A DNA stretch of 64,000 nt from Anoplolepis gracilipes (GCF_047496725.1 NC_132985.1:3897001-3961000), one strand, 5' to 3'. Shown: positions 28,594-43,318, counted from the stretch's first letter. Translations and numbers: made by a program. The notes: generated by a model from the letters alone, not told the origin.

Positions 28594-28653
28594 TGTGCAC
28601 ACGCATACAGTTAAATATATATATATTTGACCGTATGCGTGTGCACATTATTT
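28588..28653. repeat. Near-perfect 66-nt palindrome
   Basis: The arms 28588-28608 and 28633-28653 are perfect 21-bp inverted copies with core TGTGCACACGCATAC. The 24 bases between them continue the pairing around a TATATATA centre, with one A-C mismatch and one T-G wobble. An uninterrupted (TA)n tract lies directly to the left (28552-28588). As DNA it could extrude a cruciform; as RNA it would form a hairpin with essentially no loop. Confidence 0.85.
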
Positions 28654-30777
28654 TAATTAAAAATATGTGCGTAAAATTAGCGTTTTTTTTACTATACTTG
28701 AATTTACTACAATACTGTATTATTCGAAATCTCTGAAGACCTCTAGAGACGATTTATTTATCTATTATATAATTCGCGACAAAATTCAATACATATATAG
28801 AATTCTGTTCATAAACTTTGTGTTGTAATATAAAAATTATTTTTAAATACGTAAAAAATATATATAAATCAAAATGTATACGTTATACAAAATACATGTA
28901 TATATTAGTAAAACATGTGATGCTTACAATTATAAGTAAAATTCTGTCTTGAATTTTATTACGAATTATAGATTGTTTAAAGGGACTTCTTAAACGAGAA
29001 AATTTATTGTTTAGTTCAGGATTTATTTCATTCTGTATATCTGAGAGGATATTTATGTTTTATGTAATTATTAAATATATAAGTAAAAACGATAATTTTA
29101 CAACTGCTCCCTCCCTCTCTCTTTCTTTCTCTCTCAATTTCAATTATAAAAGCATGCTAATTAACATCAAACAAAATTTTCGCTAAATTTGTGAAATAAT
29201 TTCATGAAACGCGCATATAATGAATTATTCAAATTTTCGACGGCTTTTAATGACTCCTATGGAATTAACTTTTCTTCGTCAATTGTCATTAATTTCAACA
29301 AAATGCGCATTCGTTAGTTATTAAATTATTGTTACATTATCGCGTACACTTGACTGGGTACAACAATACATTTTAACGGAATACATTGCTCCTCTCGCAA
29401 GTCTATCGATCGCGCCGTAATTAAGAACTTGAGATGCAACAATTCATTCGCAAACACGAAATTAACCGACTACAATAAATTGCCAGTATAGTCTCTCTAA
29501 TAGGCCAAACAAGATTTAGTCCGTCCAATTAATCGCCCGATAATACCGACGTGCACGCCAACGGCGCCACAAAATCATTCTAACATTGCAATGCAATTAC
29601 ATCAGAATGCGTAAAACGCGCGTAATAGCGCGAATGACGTACAGGTAAGCACCGATCACTCGACGCGGCAATATAAGTGAAATGGTAAGCGGTATTGAAA
29701 TATCGTTTGTTATCGATTGTCCGGTATAATATCCTGGAATTATTATGGCTCACTCATCATTAACGACGGTCAATACCGTAATTTATCGGCAACGAGAGTC
29801 GAATGCAATATTTTCCCAGACAGTACCTTTGCTTTTGAACCTGTGCGCTTATACGTAACAAAACATAACGTGTAATAATATTAATAATAATGTTTAGTTG
29901 TGTTTCATTAATTAATATATTCATTCTTAATTATATATTGTAAGCGCCAATTTTGTTTTCATCTTTGTAGATCGATGAAACTTTAAAGATAATTTTATAT
30001 ATCTTGTGTAAAATAAATTTTAGCGATCGCGGAAATAAATTACTCTTACAAACTTATTATAAAAATATAGCAAACTTTGTAGATATACATATACATGTTC
30101 TCGCAAACTTATTTGATTTAGATTTAAATTATATTTTTAGCTATTACTGTGGTATATATGTGGCTTGAATCTTCGAAACTGGTAGAAAATCGATAATTAG
30201 AGTTTCAAAAAGTACATATTCTAAATTACTCGCAGCTTGTTTTAATTTAAGCGCCATAGCATATTCAGTACAATGTCTCCCAAAAGTGATGAATTATCGA
30301 TATTCTCTTCAAAGGTATAGAAATTTGGAATCGAAAATTCTTTACAAATAAGGTCAATAAATCATGGAGCGACGATAATTCTTCGCCCCAAAGATTCCGA
30401 CGATACAACTTCTGCCATTTCATAAATCATCACGGCGCTGAAATATCTCATTCTTTTGATTTATATCACGTAGCATCGAAATTTTACACAGATAGAGAGA
30501 CGTATATGTATATAGTATATACACACGTGAGGAATTAGCGATAGTATGACGGCTCGACAATGGAGGTCAATATCGCATGAAAGTAAAGATTCGACAGATA
30601 TGGGATTGTCGGCAATTTGTAGGGTTGCGGGCATCAAGTAGATCGAGAGGAGATAACCGAAGGAGAGCGGAAAGAAGACGTAAACGATAAGTAAAAGAAA
30701 AGAGACGAAGAATGGAGCAAGAGCGATCAGGCGAAGGACCGCCGGTATAAAGCCACCATTTTTAGTAAGTTACTCAC

Positions 30778-31130
30778 GTCCCGACATTATTTAGAGCTCG
30801 AATACCGAGGACTGACGTGTTCCCGAGGAAAATCGTCTTTTGGGGGAGGGGGGAGAAGGAAGGAGGGGGAACCGACGGAAGACGTATTTCCACCTCAGCG
30901 CCGAGATAGTGGATTCATTTGAAACTTCAAAATCCCCACCATCGTCGGCGAAACGAACCGAATATCGTGCTCCGACTGTCGAGAAGAAATTTCCTCCAAC
31001 TTGGCGAATTTGCCATACGGCACGAGAAGTAAAGAGAATCCCCCGCTTGGTACTCTTACGTATATAATAAAATTTAAATACGGAATATTTGCACGAGAAT
31101 ATATAGCTTAATGTATTTTGCATTAAAATC
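30778..31130 (-). other. GC-richer block ending in a minus-strand donor
   Basis: On the minus strand the block ends GTCGGGAC|GTGAGT, with the GT starting at 30777. A 110-codon frame lies inside but stops 13 bases before the donor, so any exon here would be untranslated at its 3' end. The product has no recognisable motif. An alternative 5' leader exon is possible; chance is equally so. Confidence 0.15.
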
Positions 31131-31464
31131 GCCGCGAGAATAGCGGGAATGCATTTTTTCCCTTACATTTCTCGTACGCGACAGACTTATCGTCGAGCTA
31201 TTCCACTTTTATCGATCTATAAATTTCACGATGGGATAAGAGGCGTTGTGTCTACAATGAAAGCATATGTGGCGTATAATGCTGTAACAAATTAAGTAAA
31301 AATTGACAATACATTTTTATGCCTCGTTTGCCTTCCCCTTTTTCTCCTTCCCTTCTCTCTTCTCTCGACTCACTTTTTTCTCACGCTTCACATTAATGCG
31401 TCCACATGTAAGCACGCATATATCCAATATGTATATGAGAAACCTACGAGAACATGCGGTAAGG

Positions 31465-31482
31465 TATATATATATATATATA
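31465..31482. repeat. (TA)n microsatellite
   Basis: A short 18-bp TA run. Confidence 0.85.
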
Positions 31483-33027
31483 TGTATCTCCGGTCTCTCT
31501 ACCTGCAGCGATAGAAATTATGCAAAACAGCACTATGCAGGGTAGGAGAATAAGAGAAGCGCGAAGCACGGCGTCGGGCAGGAAACTGTGGAAACGCGCT
31601 AAAAGGAAAAACTCGTGAGTAGAAGCCGGGAAAAAATGAGAGGAAGCGAATGAGAATGCGACGGAGGAGAGAGTGAGGGAATGAAGAAAGGGAAAAAATA
31701 AATGGACGGCGGAAAAGTGTGTATTCTCGGAGTGTAAGTTGCAAGTTGCATCTCGAGTGAGAGAGTATCGCGACGCGGATATATGTGCAGTGGAGAGCGG
31801 GGGGAGGAGGGGCCTCGTCCGTGTATTATTGACACACCTAACGAGAGCACCTCTATGAGATCGTGAATGCAAAGGAAGGATACCAAGGGAGAACGGGCGG
31901 AAATTTTCACGGCACACGGGACGAAGACCGCTGAAATCAAAATCGTATTTATGCATGACAATGTTGCGACTCGCTGATGATCCTCGTTAGTGCACCGCCG
32001 TAAGCACAATGTATACTATCTATACTTCAGACAACAAGCTTAAACTGAATCTTCGCAGATTACGTTGTGTAGAGGACGATGTATATACAAATTTTTTTTT
32101 TTTTTTTTTAAATTCGCACAGATTGTTATAACATTTCTTAGGATTTTGCAGACCAAATTAACTTTAATCTTGCAAACAAATTGCCAACTAAATTACACGA
32201 ATGACAAAAGAGGACAAGAAAGTTTTGGGAATAATTACGCCTTGTTAAATCGTCGAGTTAAAAGCTGTTAATTCGCTTCCCTAATTTCACATACGAGAGT
32301 CATGCTTATCGGCACAATTCCCCGCGTGCGATGCGGATCACGCGCGTGTAGTCGCGCCCGAGAGTCGTATATACAGACTACAAACTTTGGTTACAATTAA
32401 CGATGTCATTGAACAGTCCCTAGTTGACGCGTCGTGTTACGTCGGGTTGTTTCGAGACTCAATAATGATGCCGCGGGTGCGCTCGGAGGTTTCAATTTCG
32501 TGTCCTTATTTGCCTAAGAGTGCCACTCTGTCCGACAACAGGGAGTAACATGCGATAGCGTAAATGCGACGATGCAACGTCTCTATCTCCGGCTTAATAC
32601 TTTATTCCACTTTAATCTACAGCTCTGCAAGCAAAGAGACACGCTCGCGTCTTCCGAAATTTCTTTCGATGTCGTAGGCAATCCTCGGAAGTCGAAGTAT
32701 TTTCGTCTCAGATATAACGTAACATTCTATTTCGCGAAAATAAATTTTTGAGAAATGCGTACCAATATTTATTCTTAAAAAATTCTAACTTATTTTTCGC
32801 ATAAAAAATATTTTATCTAATAACGCATAATAAAAAGTTTGTATCTCATAATATTGTAATTAAAATTTTTTTATAAAAAGTTTGATTCATTAAAAGATAA
32901 TTGTTTATAAAAAACTAATTCTATTATTCCTCAACAATATTGTGACGCTTTTCTAATTTTAGACATACGCGTTTTGCAAAGTTACTTATCCTGCAAATGT
33001 CTTCAATAATAGAAGCGATAAATATTT

Positions 33028-33061
33028 AATATTTAATATTAATGTTATAATATTAAATATT
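33028..33061. repeat. AT-only hairpin
   Basis: Arms AATATTTAATATTA (33028-33041) and TAATATTAAATATT (33048-33061) are perfect inverted copies around a six-base spacer. In such AT-rich sequence this may be slippage rather than function. Confidence 0.75.
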
Positions 33062-35615
33062 ATAAATTTAAATATTATATGTATATGTATATGCTGTTTT
33101 TAGTATGACTATATGAATAACTTCATGTTTTAACATGTCATTGAAATCAAGGGTTTACTTCTAGTAAACAAGGAGATTCAAGTGCCATCATGGAAAGTGT
33201 CATCTTATTAATTTGCATCCTATTACGATAACGAGAATACAACGATATTATATCGTAGTCTTGGCTCCTTGATTTCTCGATACTTCAATAATTCAGTTGA
33301 GTTTTTCGAGAGTTACCTAGACTTCCATTCTTATCTCTTGTGCTCGATTCATCGCATAGAACTCATCATATAGTTTGGTTAACAACAATGGAACGAGAAT
33401 AATTGAAATGTTATATAAATAAAGCGGAACAACTGAACTCCCATCATTATACCTATATCATTATATGTCACGTAAAATATTGTTCTATATAATTGATTTC
33501 TTCCTCATTTATTTATATATTTTATTTAAACAATCGATATGAAAATCAACGATTAAAGTTACACGTATCGTACCATCTGTTTATTTCAAAATTAATCTCA
33601 GAGAATTATCATATTTCTCTATATAAAAAATGTCAACACAACTATCGTACAAAAATATATATTTTATATTTTTAAGTACTTAATTACAAACCTAATAACA
33701 CTTTATGTGTAATTACTTAGATGTCAAAGTCTTTGCGTACCTCTATTTTCTCTATAGCTCAGTAAAAAGCAACTAATGAGAAACACGACACTACCTCATT
33801 ATGATCGGCGTATTAAATCATGATTTTCGCATTGGTGTCGAAATTCTATACATATACCATGCGTGCTCAAAGAGACTTTTGTCAGATCTGCGTATCAGAG
33901 CTAATGAAATTTATACGCACTACACACATCGCATATATCAAAGACATGCGTTTTACTATGTATCTTGATGCTAAAACGTACTACTGACAGCGGTGGAATC
34001 GCGTGAATCGCACAAGCGACACTTGTATCTATGTAATTAAGGACAGACAAGTCTCGCAAAACATGGTTCAACTCTCATTAAGGTACTTGATTAGAATCAT
34101 TCAGAGCTATTAAGATATCATTGTCGATTAAATATATTCCATTTTTTGTTGAAACAATCTTGAACAGAAATCTTATTAAAACCATTTTTTTAAATATATT
34201 AATAATTTGTGCATCTTTTTCTACAGAAATATGATACTTTAAATAATATGTTCTTTAAAAATTTTTAACATAATAATTTAAAATTTATGATACACTTGTG
34301 TTAGATATTGTAGTATAATTAACTCAAAATTTTAATATTCTATACAATCTATATATAGTAAAATCTCTATTCAATTTTCTCTCTATTCAAAAAATTTCAA
34401 ATAAAGAAAAAATTGTATTACATATCTATATAGGAAAAGTAATTTTCGTGGCAAAAATTCAATATTCAATCACTCAATCTAATGATTATAAAATTTAATA
34501 ATGTTCCTTTCATTCCTTCAAGATTTTCTTATTAGATTTTTTTTAAATAAAGAAATTATTCTTTCAAATCACTGTCTATAATCATATTTGTGCTTTTGAA
34601 ATGTATTACACTTAAAAGCTGAATTTAAAAGACATATAATATTGATGCACAGAAGTAGATTAGAATAGATGATTTCTAGAGCGAATAGTGAAGGAAAGGG
34701 CAACCAGAATCGGAATAATCTGGCACATCAATACCGGCACTAAGCCTCAGACATTGAGCTTGATTAGGAAGCTGATGTATATACATTCCTCATACGTATG
34801 TGTACCAGCCTGCCAATAGAACGTATTACATTAACAGGATATGCTACGAATCCATAACTGCTTCCGGTATTCTCTGAGAATATAATCAACATATAATCAA
34901 ATATTTAACACTTTTATGATAAACGACAGTCTGGAAATACAATGATAAAATAATCTTCTTCGATAATTACATTCTGACTGAATTGCAAATAATTATTTTT
35001 TCATCATACATATTTCATCACGCCAGATCCATATTGACAAAAAAAAAACAAGCTGTTGACTCACTAACCTGAGGCTACGAAATCAATTTATGCGCATGAA
35101 TTGAATGAGATACGCAAAAATTCAAAGTTTAAAAATCGCAGAAAAATCGCCCGAAAATTATTGTCCCGTATATAGTTTTTATTTCATGGTTAAATGTACA
35201 ACAAATGCACAATTACTATAGCGACAGAAAGAGAGACATGAACAAGTTAGACGTCAAGGTTCAATTATCCGCAATCCCCAGCGATATAGTTACTTGCTTA
35301 TCTAAAGAGAGAATTTAGTGAGTACATATACGTGATATGTTTCGATTAACCACATAATTACATACATCCTGTGCTAGACCATCTCTGAAATGGCCTGTCA
35401 ACGTATGCCGCTTCTCGTTTGTCCATTTCTCGTACCGAGTACAGACACGCTTGCTTACAACATTTGCTCCAAATCTCGGGGGTTTTGATCATTGAAATGC
35501 ATTCCTTGACTTGCAAACGACAGCAGAGTCGTTAGTCGCACACATTGATACGGTTTGCAAAAAATTAAAAAAAAATTCAACATATATACATATATAAAAT
35601 AACGACGTTTTTATG

Positions 35616-35617
<2 letters not shown>

Positions 35618-35647
<30 letters not shown>
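35618..35647. repeat. Poly(A) tract
   Basis: 30 uninterrupted A residues in AT-rich sequence. Confidence 0.95.
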
Positions 35648-35648
<1 letters not shown>

Positions 35649-36519
35649 AGAAATTGTTAAATTTTTTTTAAAGTTATTTTTAAATAATTTATAACTATTA
35701 TTCTTACATTAATCAATAATGCAAAAAATATTTTTAGTACTTTTTTATAAATTCCTTACGTTAGAAATAGTGTAAAATATAAATTATATATATATATGTG
35801 TATATATAATTCTAATTTTAAAAAGAGAGAATAATTAATATAAATAAGAGATATATATTATTTATTATATATAATTAAAATCCGCCAATCAATTGCAGAA
35901 AGACGAGAATTTGCTGTATTTGAACTCGAAGCACCACATCAACACATGCAGGCGTCATTTCGCAGGAAAAAAAAAGTGCTACCGCTGCGTCGTGCTTTAT
36001 CATCGGTGATTCGCCTCTATCCCGTCCTCCGCTTTTGTCGCGAAAAAAAAAAAAAAAAACCTAGAATCCGATCGTGAGCCGCAATTGCGGAGATTCGTGA
36101 GAGTGCTCGGAACAAAAAAAAAGTCAGCGGAACAGCGCGAAGGGGATGCATGGGAAACAAGGGTCCGCGTGTCGAGCCCCTGGCGTAAACACAAACGTGC
36201 GTACGCGCATGTATTTCTACCTCGGAATTGGTTCGCGTATGGAAATCGATTAACGCGAAATTGGGGCGAAAAGTCGAGTTCCCGACGGACGACGTGCCGC
36301 GTAAAGCCATTTCCATCGGATGTGTATGCCTGTTCATTAAGATGCCGCCTACTGGAAACGATCGATTCGTGTACGTGCATGTGTACTACTTAAGATGCAC
36401 GATGATGCGTCAATGTGTTCGTGACAGAAGCGCCGAAAATTGTTTATGCCCACAGAAAAAAAGTGTCAAATCAAAACTTATATATTCATATGAACGAATT
36501 TAAAATCTGAAATTTTAAC

Positions 36520-36840
36520 AATATTATAATCTCATTTCAATACTACGATTGTCATTTCAAGAATAAAAGAATTATTTTAACTTTAAAAAAATTATAATCT
36601 TCGATTTGAACATGTGTTATTTTCTATCCAACATTTTTTCCACCCCAATCAAGAAAATTATTCTTAAATAACAAGAATATATTTTTCTTGGTTAAACTAT
36701 ATATAAAATGTCTTCACCCAAGCCAATTTTCTTTGTTTAACGCAATATAATCTCATTTCAAGATTTATATTTTGAAACTAAAGATATTGTCTAAATAAGA
36801 ATATTCTTTTTTTCTACCTGTACTTGAGAAATAAACGGAT
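36520..36840. repeat. Degenerate dispersed-repeat-like block with direct and inverted subrepeats
   Basis: A 16-bp direct repeat, TATAATCTCATTTCAA, occurs at 36525-36540 and again at 36746-36761. Between them is an imperfect inverted repeat: CAAGAAAATTATTCTT at 36650-36665 against AAGAATATATTTTTCTTG at 36673-36690. The AGAAAAT/ATTCTTG vocabulary recurs through the block. It resembles a non-coding repeat I recall from ant genomes. Limits are approximate and no terminal repeats or target duplication were seen. Confidence 0.45.
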
Positions 36841-39800
36841 GTAAAACTAAAATTTTTTTGCGAGAAAAACCCGAAATCATATACATATATGCGTATAGCA
36901 CTTTTAAATTATAATTTTTACACTGCACTTTTTTATGGATTGTCATAAAATTTGAATCAAAGCGCAAAAAAGAGGCTAATTCCCTTTCGAATTATAAATT
37001 ACCGTGTGTATAAAAATTATGTTCATCATCATTGTATATCGTGTTATACTAATAAGAAAAGATACGTAGCTTATGTCAAAATATTCACCCCACGTCCGTG
37101 ACCCACAGACTTTGCGTCTCTTACTAATTCGGGTGAATCTTTCTCATTCACGCATCTAATACAAAATGAAAAAATACCATAAGGGATATTCAGCCATTGT
37201 CGGTATCATTGAGGAAAATGGAACTCTGGCGCCACTTTGTACATTACCGTACTATGCGAAACGCGAGCCGTGGCCAAGGGTTGACGGCAATCGATAAAAT
37301 TCTTACGACGTGTTAATAATGACGGTCTATTGAACTCTGAGTCAAAGAGGATCTATTTCAATAGCGTATTTTTTTGTTTTGTAAAATAGTAACTATTTTC
37401 ATAAAAGAAAAAAAAATATGAAAAATAAGAATCATCATATTGTGAATCAACAGACACAGAATGCTCGACCGTATGAATATCCTACCGCTGTCGGGATATG
37501 GCGCAGAAATAAGATTTAGACAAAATTCCCTCCCTCTCTTTCTTTGTATCAAACGTTGTTTTACAAACTTTCGTTCACGGCGGTTGAACAGGTTATTGAT
37601 AAAATCTCGGCACGAAAAATTCAAGAATTCTATTCGTTATTTTATTCGTGTTTCTCTTGGGATATCTTTTCCGACATTCACGCTGACATTCACAAAAAAA
37701 GGGAGTGCCGAGAAGACGTCGTAGAGTTGCCGGGAAACGCGGCTTTGTGGAGCCTGTCTACCCTTATCGCGGATTTCAGGCGATTGTCCAGGCCCTTGGT
37801 CTCGTATGTATACATATATATAAAGCTCCATCCGCTTTTTTCCATTCGACCTCCACACGTCATCTTTCTCATCCCTCAACTGCGTGTAAACGGACGCAGA
37901 ATATGGCCTTTGAATCGTTTCCCTTCGCAAAAGAGCTGCGTGCAAAATGAACGTACGAATGACCTACTGACACGCATTATACGGGGATATCTTGTACAGA
38001 ATGCATGCGTAGAGAACAAGCGTGAACAGATTATACAATGGATACACTTCAACGATGATGTTATAAACTACATTATTGCGAGATAACATGCCTGTTCACA
38101 TATTAAATAAAGATCACGCGCGCAGTAAACCCGGCTGAAAATTGAGACGCTAAATCGTGCAAGTCACGCAAGCTTTGAAATCGCATGCTGTCAAGAAAGA
38201 GAGAGATAACATTTTTTTTCGTGACTAAAATAAAATTGGAATTAATATTTCATCGTTAACTGTATCCGTGAAAGACAATACATTAATAGACTTTATCGCG
38301 AAATTGTTGCGAATTTATGTTCTTTTAGCCTGCTTTAAACGATCTATAATTCGCGATCTAAAATGTCGAATTAAATTCTATTTATAATTTTATGTACCAT
38401 AATATGAAAAATATATTTGAAGAAATAAAATACGCACATGTATAAATTACACACATACATTATATGAATAGAGATATGCGGCGGCACATAAATTATAAAT
38501 ACATTTCTGTCTAGAATTTTTTGTCACTTATTGTGAATCATCTAACTTGTACTGCAAAACCTATTAGCAATTTTATGTATCTAGCTGATAAAGACAATAT
38601 GTATATATGAAAGGTATATATATATAAAATGTAAAAAAATTATAACAAAAACGAGACGTCGAAATTCAACATACCGTTTTATATATATGCATAAAAAGAA
38701 CCAAAATTATTCACGAAAAATAGTTACGTAAATTTTGTCAAGCGCGAACGTAGACGGCTGTTTCAGCATGAAAATCCTTTAGAAATTTCATGACAAATCC
38801 GACAGGATTGGTATCGCGTCGAACAGGGATTTGTGTAACACAACGAAACCAGCCCCCGCCATCCTCTAAAACACGAACTTCCATAATCTATTTGTTGCAC
38901 TGTATACACAAAACGCAATATCATTCCTAAATGATACGTAATCTGTTCGCATATGCAACCGCGTGCGCATATGTTGCCAGTAACACAAAAAGAGCCAGGG
39001 TTGGCTCGGAAGTGAGATAAACAGAGAAGTAATTATATCACACATCGCACAAATAATAATTGAAAATCTCAAATGTTCTCCTTCTACGGAAAGAGAGAAA
39101 ATTATATAATAATAAATTTTCAAAGCTTTTTAATATCAAATTATAAAATTTTTTAACCTTTGGATTAAATTTATTAATCGTTTAATGAAGAATGCACTAG
39201 TTATTTTCTTGGTTATTATAATTCCTTTTTTCTATTTAAATGTACAAGCAAATAATTTACAATTCTTTCCGAAGCTCTGATTGTGAAAATTGTATTCAAA
39301 GTTTCTTTTTCCTTTTATATTTAATATTATTTTAATTATTAGAAAAATAGAATAAATAAAACGATTTGATATTCGGATGATTTGATAATAGTCTAATAAT
39401 AACTGTGATGCATTAAACCCTTTAGGTTGGCGTTAGTGGAGATAAGTAGTCTATTAGGGAGAAATCAGATCACTCGACTAATAGGTCGTTCCTACACAAG
39501 CATGCTAGACGAGATTAGCAGCCTCTGCTTTGTGGTCTGGTATACTAACGTGGACAAAGGTAACATCGGATTATCGGAGAAATTTGCATGTGAACAAGGC
39601 GATTATCGCTATAAAGAACGCGGAAAAATAATAACCCTTTCAATTCTATGGCTTTTTTTAATTAACGGTATATTTTTTTATATCATTAAGTGTTATATGT
39701 AATTTTATGAAAATTTTATGATAAAGTTTTTAAAAAGATTATATAAATAGAAGAATAAAATATATATATAAAAATATAAAAATTATAGTTATTACATTGT

Positions 39801-42496
39801 ATATAAAAATTACGCAATGTTTATGTGTTTCATAAGAATCATTAGAATATGAATAAAGCATCCAGAATAATTCATCACTTAGAATATAAATCAAGATTCG
39901 CTGTATAATCTACATCTTGAAATCCTTCTCTACAGAGTTTTTCCTTCAAGTTCGTTCCATAGCGAGAGCCCCTCATTTCCTGTTCCATCTATGAGCCTCG
40001 AAGAGAAGCATCCCAGAACCTTAATTTCCTCATCCTACACTTTCTTATCTAGGTTTTCTGCATTCTTCGATAGCCACGTCTTTTACAAGCGGATAGTGCC
40101 TTCTTTTACTAATCATTTTTCAGGAAATAGTTTCTTCTACAGAAATGTTAGGCAGCATAATTTAACGCATACTATCTACATAGTTGGCGAAAACTATTAT
40201 ATCGCACAATTAAAATAAAATAATAGCACCAATTACGACATTTTATCGGTAAAAATTTAATTATTTCGCAGCAAGTTTTAAAGGATCTCTCCGATGCAAC
40301 TGCATTTGCCTTTATCGTTTCGAGAAATAATAAGGGATTGATAAGTCGCGCTATACTACATTTTCATTTTCTTTTGTCACAAATTTCCAAGACCTCCGCC
40401 GTCTTCTTTCATCTTCCATTCAGTCTACTTCCTTACAATCTATCTTTCTCGAAAACAGACTTTCACCAAGCTGGAAAACCGTGCTTGCGAGAACTCGTTA
40501 ATATTTCTTTCTTTCTTTCCCTTTTGAAACTCTCTTTTCTCCTCTTTTGACGACATCGGAATCATTAACTCTCGTAATTGAACGTTACAGACAAAGAGCG
40601 CACGTGCATTACGGACGTACAATGTAGACGGTTTCCATTAAATTCACCACCATAACGACAGACGTAATCCATTGTCCAAGAAATTATAATTTCATTGTCG
40701 GTTTCATGTCTCCAAATTACTGTTTGCAAAGCATCCAACAGAGAATATAACTGTTTCCCGGACAAGAGATGTAATGCATTAATAACGTCAAAACATTTTG
40801 ACAAACAGTTTTTACGAGTATTAGTTTTAAGGTAATTTTAATTTTAAAATGTACAAATAGCGAGAAGACTAATAGAATAATCGATGTGAGAGAAAGAGTT
40901 GTAGCTCTTAGTTCGAATTTAAACTTACACATTTTGTTACTTTAATTGCTAGATTTTAATGGAATCTACAAAATAAAAATAGAAAAAAAAAACCTTTCTA
41001 AAAAAATTGAAATTGTACGCACACAAACGATGTCCTCTAACGTAGATAAATAAATATTATTTTTTTCACTTATAGTAAACAGTACAAACTTGCCGAGACA
41101 TATATTACACAGGAATAATGTTTCAAACGAACTATAAAAATGTTCTTTTTATGTTGGAGCATTTATTTCTGACGTTGGACAAATTTTTCATAATCTATGT
41201 ATATATGCATGTGTGAAGCGTAGATTATGCGGACATAATTATGTTGACGTTTATAAATTATATAGTACAAACATTAAATCTTTTTGTCTTTCGTGAATTT
41301 TCTTTTTGCACTCAACCAGGCAAACAGGCATATGTAAATATGAAAGTTGATCAAGTGATTCCGTGTCGTTGTCCTCGATTATTTTCCCGCGACAGGCTGT
41401 GATGATTATATTATAGCAAAATCGATATAGAAACATATGTAGCGAGTCAGGAAGCGATCGGTATAGAGCTCGCGCATGTGCCACAATGAATATTAAAGTG
41501 TCGTTTAGCGATATAAAGAGAAATTGCATATTAAATAGCTCATAAAGTTTGTAATTTTAAGCAAATAACCGACGACTATTTACATTATAGTTCGGTCAAT
41601 AGTTTAACGGTCACATCGTGTCATATTTTTATCGTATTTATCTCTTCTCGATATGTCAAAGTAGCATTCTTTTTAATTGCACATCACGTTTGATGTGACG
41701 TTGTTGTTGCGTATAAACCGAATTGCTGTCCAAGATGTGCTAACCTGACGCTAAATCTTTTTTGAAAGACACTAAAAAATTCCAAGAGACTTTCAAGAAA
41801 ATTTCAAGAATGATTCACTACTGCAACGAGATCGATTCTGACATAAAGCAAGTAAAGCAGTGCTTGCAAGCCCTACTTTTAAGGCCGTTTTGTCAATAAC
41901 TGTCTACTTTTCTCGTCAGCGCTGCAAATTTACTGTAAAATCAGTGACCAAAGAGGGAACAGAAAACAGAACAACAGAAAACTGTATACCTTCATTAATA
42001 TGTTCTTTTACTCGAAATTTTCGAAATAATTTTGAACAAACATAATTATTGCCGCCAAAAAGAATTAAATTTTCAAACGTAAAGACTAAATATTTTCTTA
42101 CAATAATTAAGTTATAAATAAATAGTAATTTATTTTCAAAAAGATCTCTTTTTTAATTTCTCATTAAATTGTGAAATGTATATATTCTATTTTGTTTATC
42201 TTATTTAAAATTTTTTCACATTATCTCTATCTATATTATAGATTTATTTGGAGAAATAATTGCAAAAAAAAACAAAGGCAAAACTAATGTAGCGTATTAT
42301 CGATATGTTTAATCCAGAAAAACGTCAAAGAAGCATCGATGTCCAACATATTCGATATTCAAGTGAATGTAAGCTGTGTTATCTGTGCTTCGTATCGTCG
42401 ACGGTAAGATGCTCGATAAAATCGTTCGCGTGGAAAATGGCACAATGTAATAACGCGACGATGCCCTCGTTAGAAGAATAAATCGCCCGCGTTCGC

Positions 42497-42527
<31 letters not shown>

Positions 42528-42550
42528 GAGAGAGAGAAAAAAAGGAAAAA
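42497..42550. repeat. Poly(A) and purine tract
   Basis: 25 A residues followed by a GA-rich purine run to about 42550. Confidence 0.9.
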
Positions 42551-43191
42551 AACGGACAGAGTCTCTCACTCGCTTCGACCAGCAGAATCGTGAGAAATGT
42601 ATTTTAGGGAACGTAATGAGCAATTGGGTTAATCTGCAATGTCAACCGGAACTTGGGGCAATCCGGTCGAAGGAATACGGAGAGATAGCCGGGTTTTAAG
42701 GGGCAGGAGCGAAGTGGGCCTTCGCCAGGACGAAGAACATGCTTCGATAGCCACGTAACTCGGTCGACAAGAAGCTCGTAATTAGAACTCGAATGGCGCG
42801 CAAGAAAGATCCACCCGCTATCCCGCCGCCTCGTAAACGCCTTGGTGTTGGTGTGTAATAATGGACGGACGGTTTCCATCCTAAGGCGCGGCTATCGATT
42901 CCGCCGGCGATTAAAGCCGCGAACGTCTTTGTCTGCAGACGCGAAACCTCGATTATTCAACGGAGTCGCAAGAGTCACGGACTCCTGTCGTTAGACGCAG
43001 ACGCTTTTTCGCGTCCGTTCCATGTATTAAACATACGTACTTGACTGTCGACGTGATTAGAGAAAGCGAGTCCCGTTTATCCAGATTAAATATTTCATTA
43101 TCTCCATCTTCGCTATAATCGAGTGCGATCGAAGCTGTTGTTCCACTTTCGATACACACATACACACTCATACATTCTTTAGCTTTCTCTC

Positions 43192-43195
<4 letters not shown>

Positions 43196-43224
<29 letters not shown>
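43196..43224. repeat. (AC)n microsatellite
   Basis: 29 bp of AC. A (TA)n run follows at 43300-43318. Confidence 0.95.
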
Positions 43225-43299
43225 GCAGTGATTTCTTCGACATTTGGGAAAATTGGATATGAATATTCATTTCAAGTTTCACACATATATACACAAATG

Positions 43300-43318
43300 T
43301 ATATATATATATATATAT
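43300..43318. repeat. (TA)n microsatellite
   Basis: 19 bp of TA flanked by TGTATATA-type sequence. Confidence 0.85.

Larger units (their letters stand above)
25270..36519. other. Non-coding stretch with several GC-richer blocks
   Basis: AT-rich background with GC/CpG-richer blocks at about 26580-27240, 28030-28300, 29520-29860, 30540-31200, 31540-32000, 32280-32740 and 36000-36460. The span 33200-35900 is AT-rich and nearly featureless. No recognisable coding region or RNA gene was found. The individual palindromes, microsatellites and candidate splice sites are listed separately. Confidence 0.5.

Noticed and set aside
31444..31956. 170-codon minus-strand frame
   Set aside because: It is Ser/Phe/Leu-rich from a purine-rich plus strand, and two other minus frames are open over the same interval.
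37544..38086. 180-codon plus-strand frame
   Set aside because: There is no recognisable domain, overlapping minus frames are also open, and this length is expected about once by chance in a window of this size.
39421..39470. TTAGGTTGGC followed by GATAAGT, reminiscent of a mariner end
   Set aside because: No matching inverted end or transposase remnant was found nearby.
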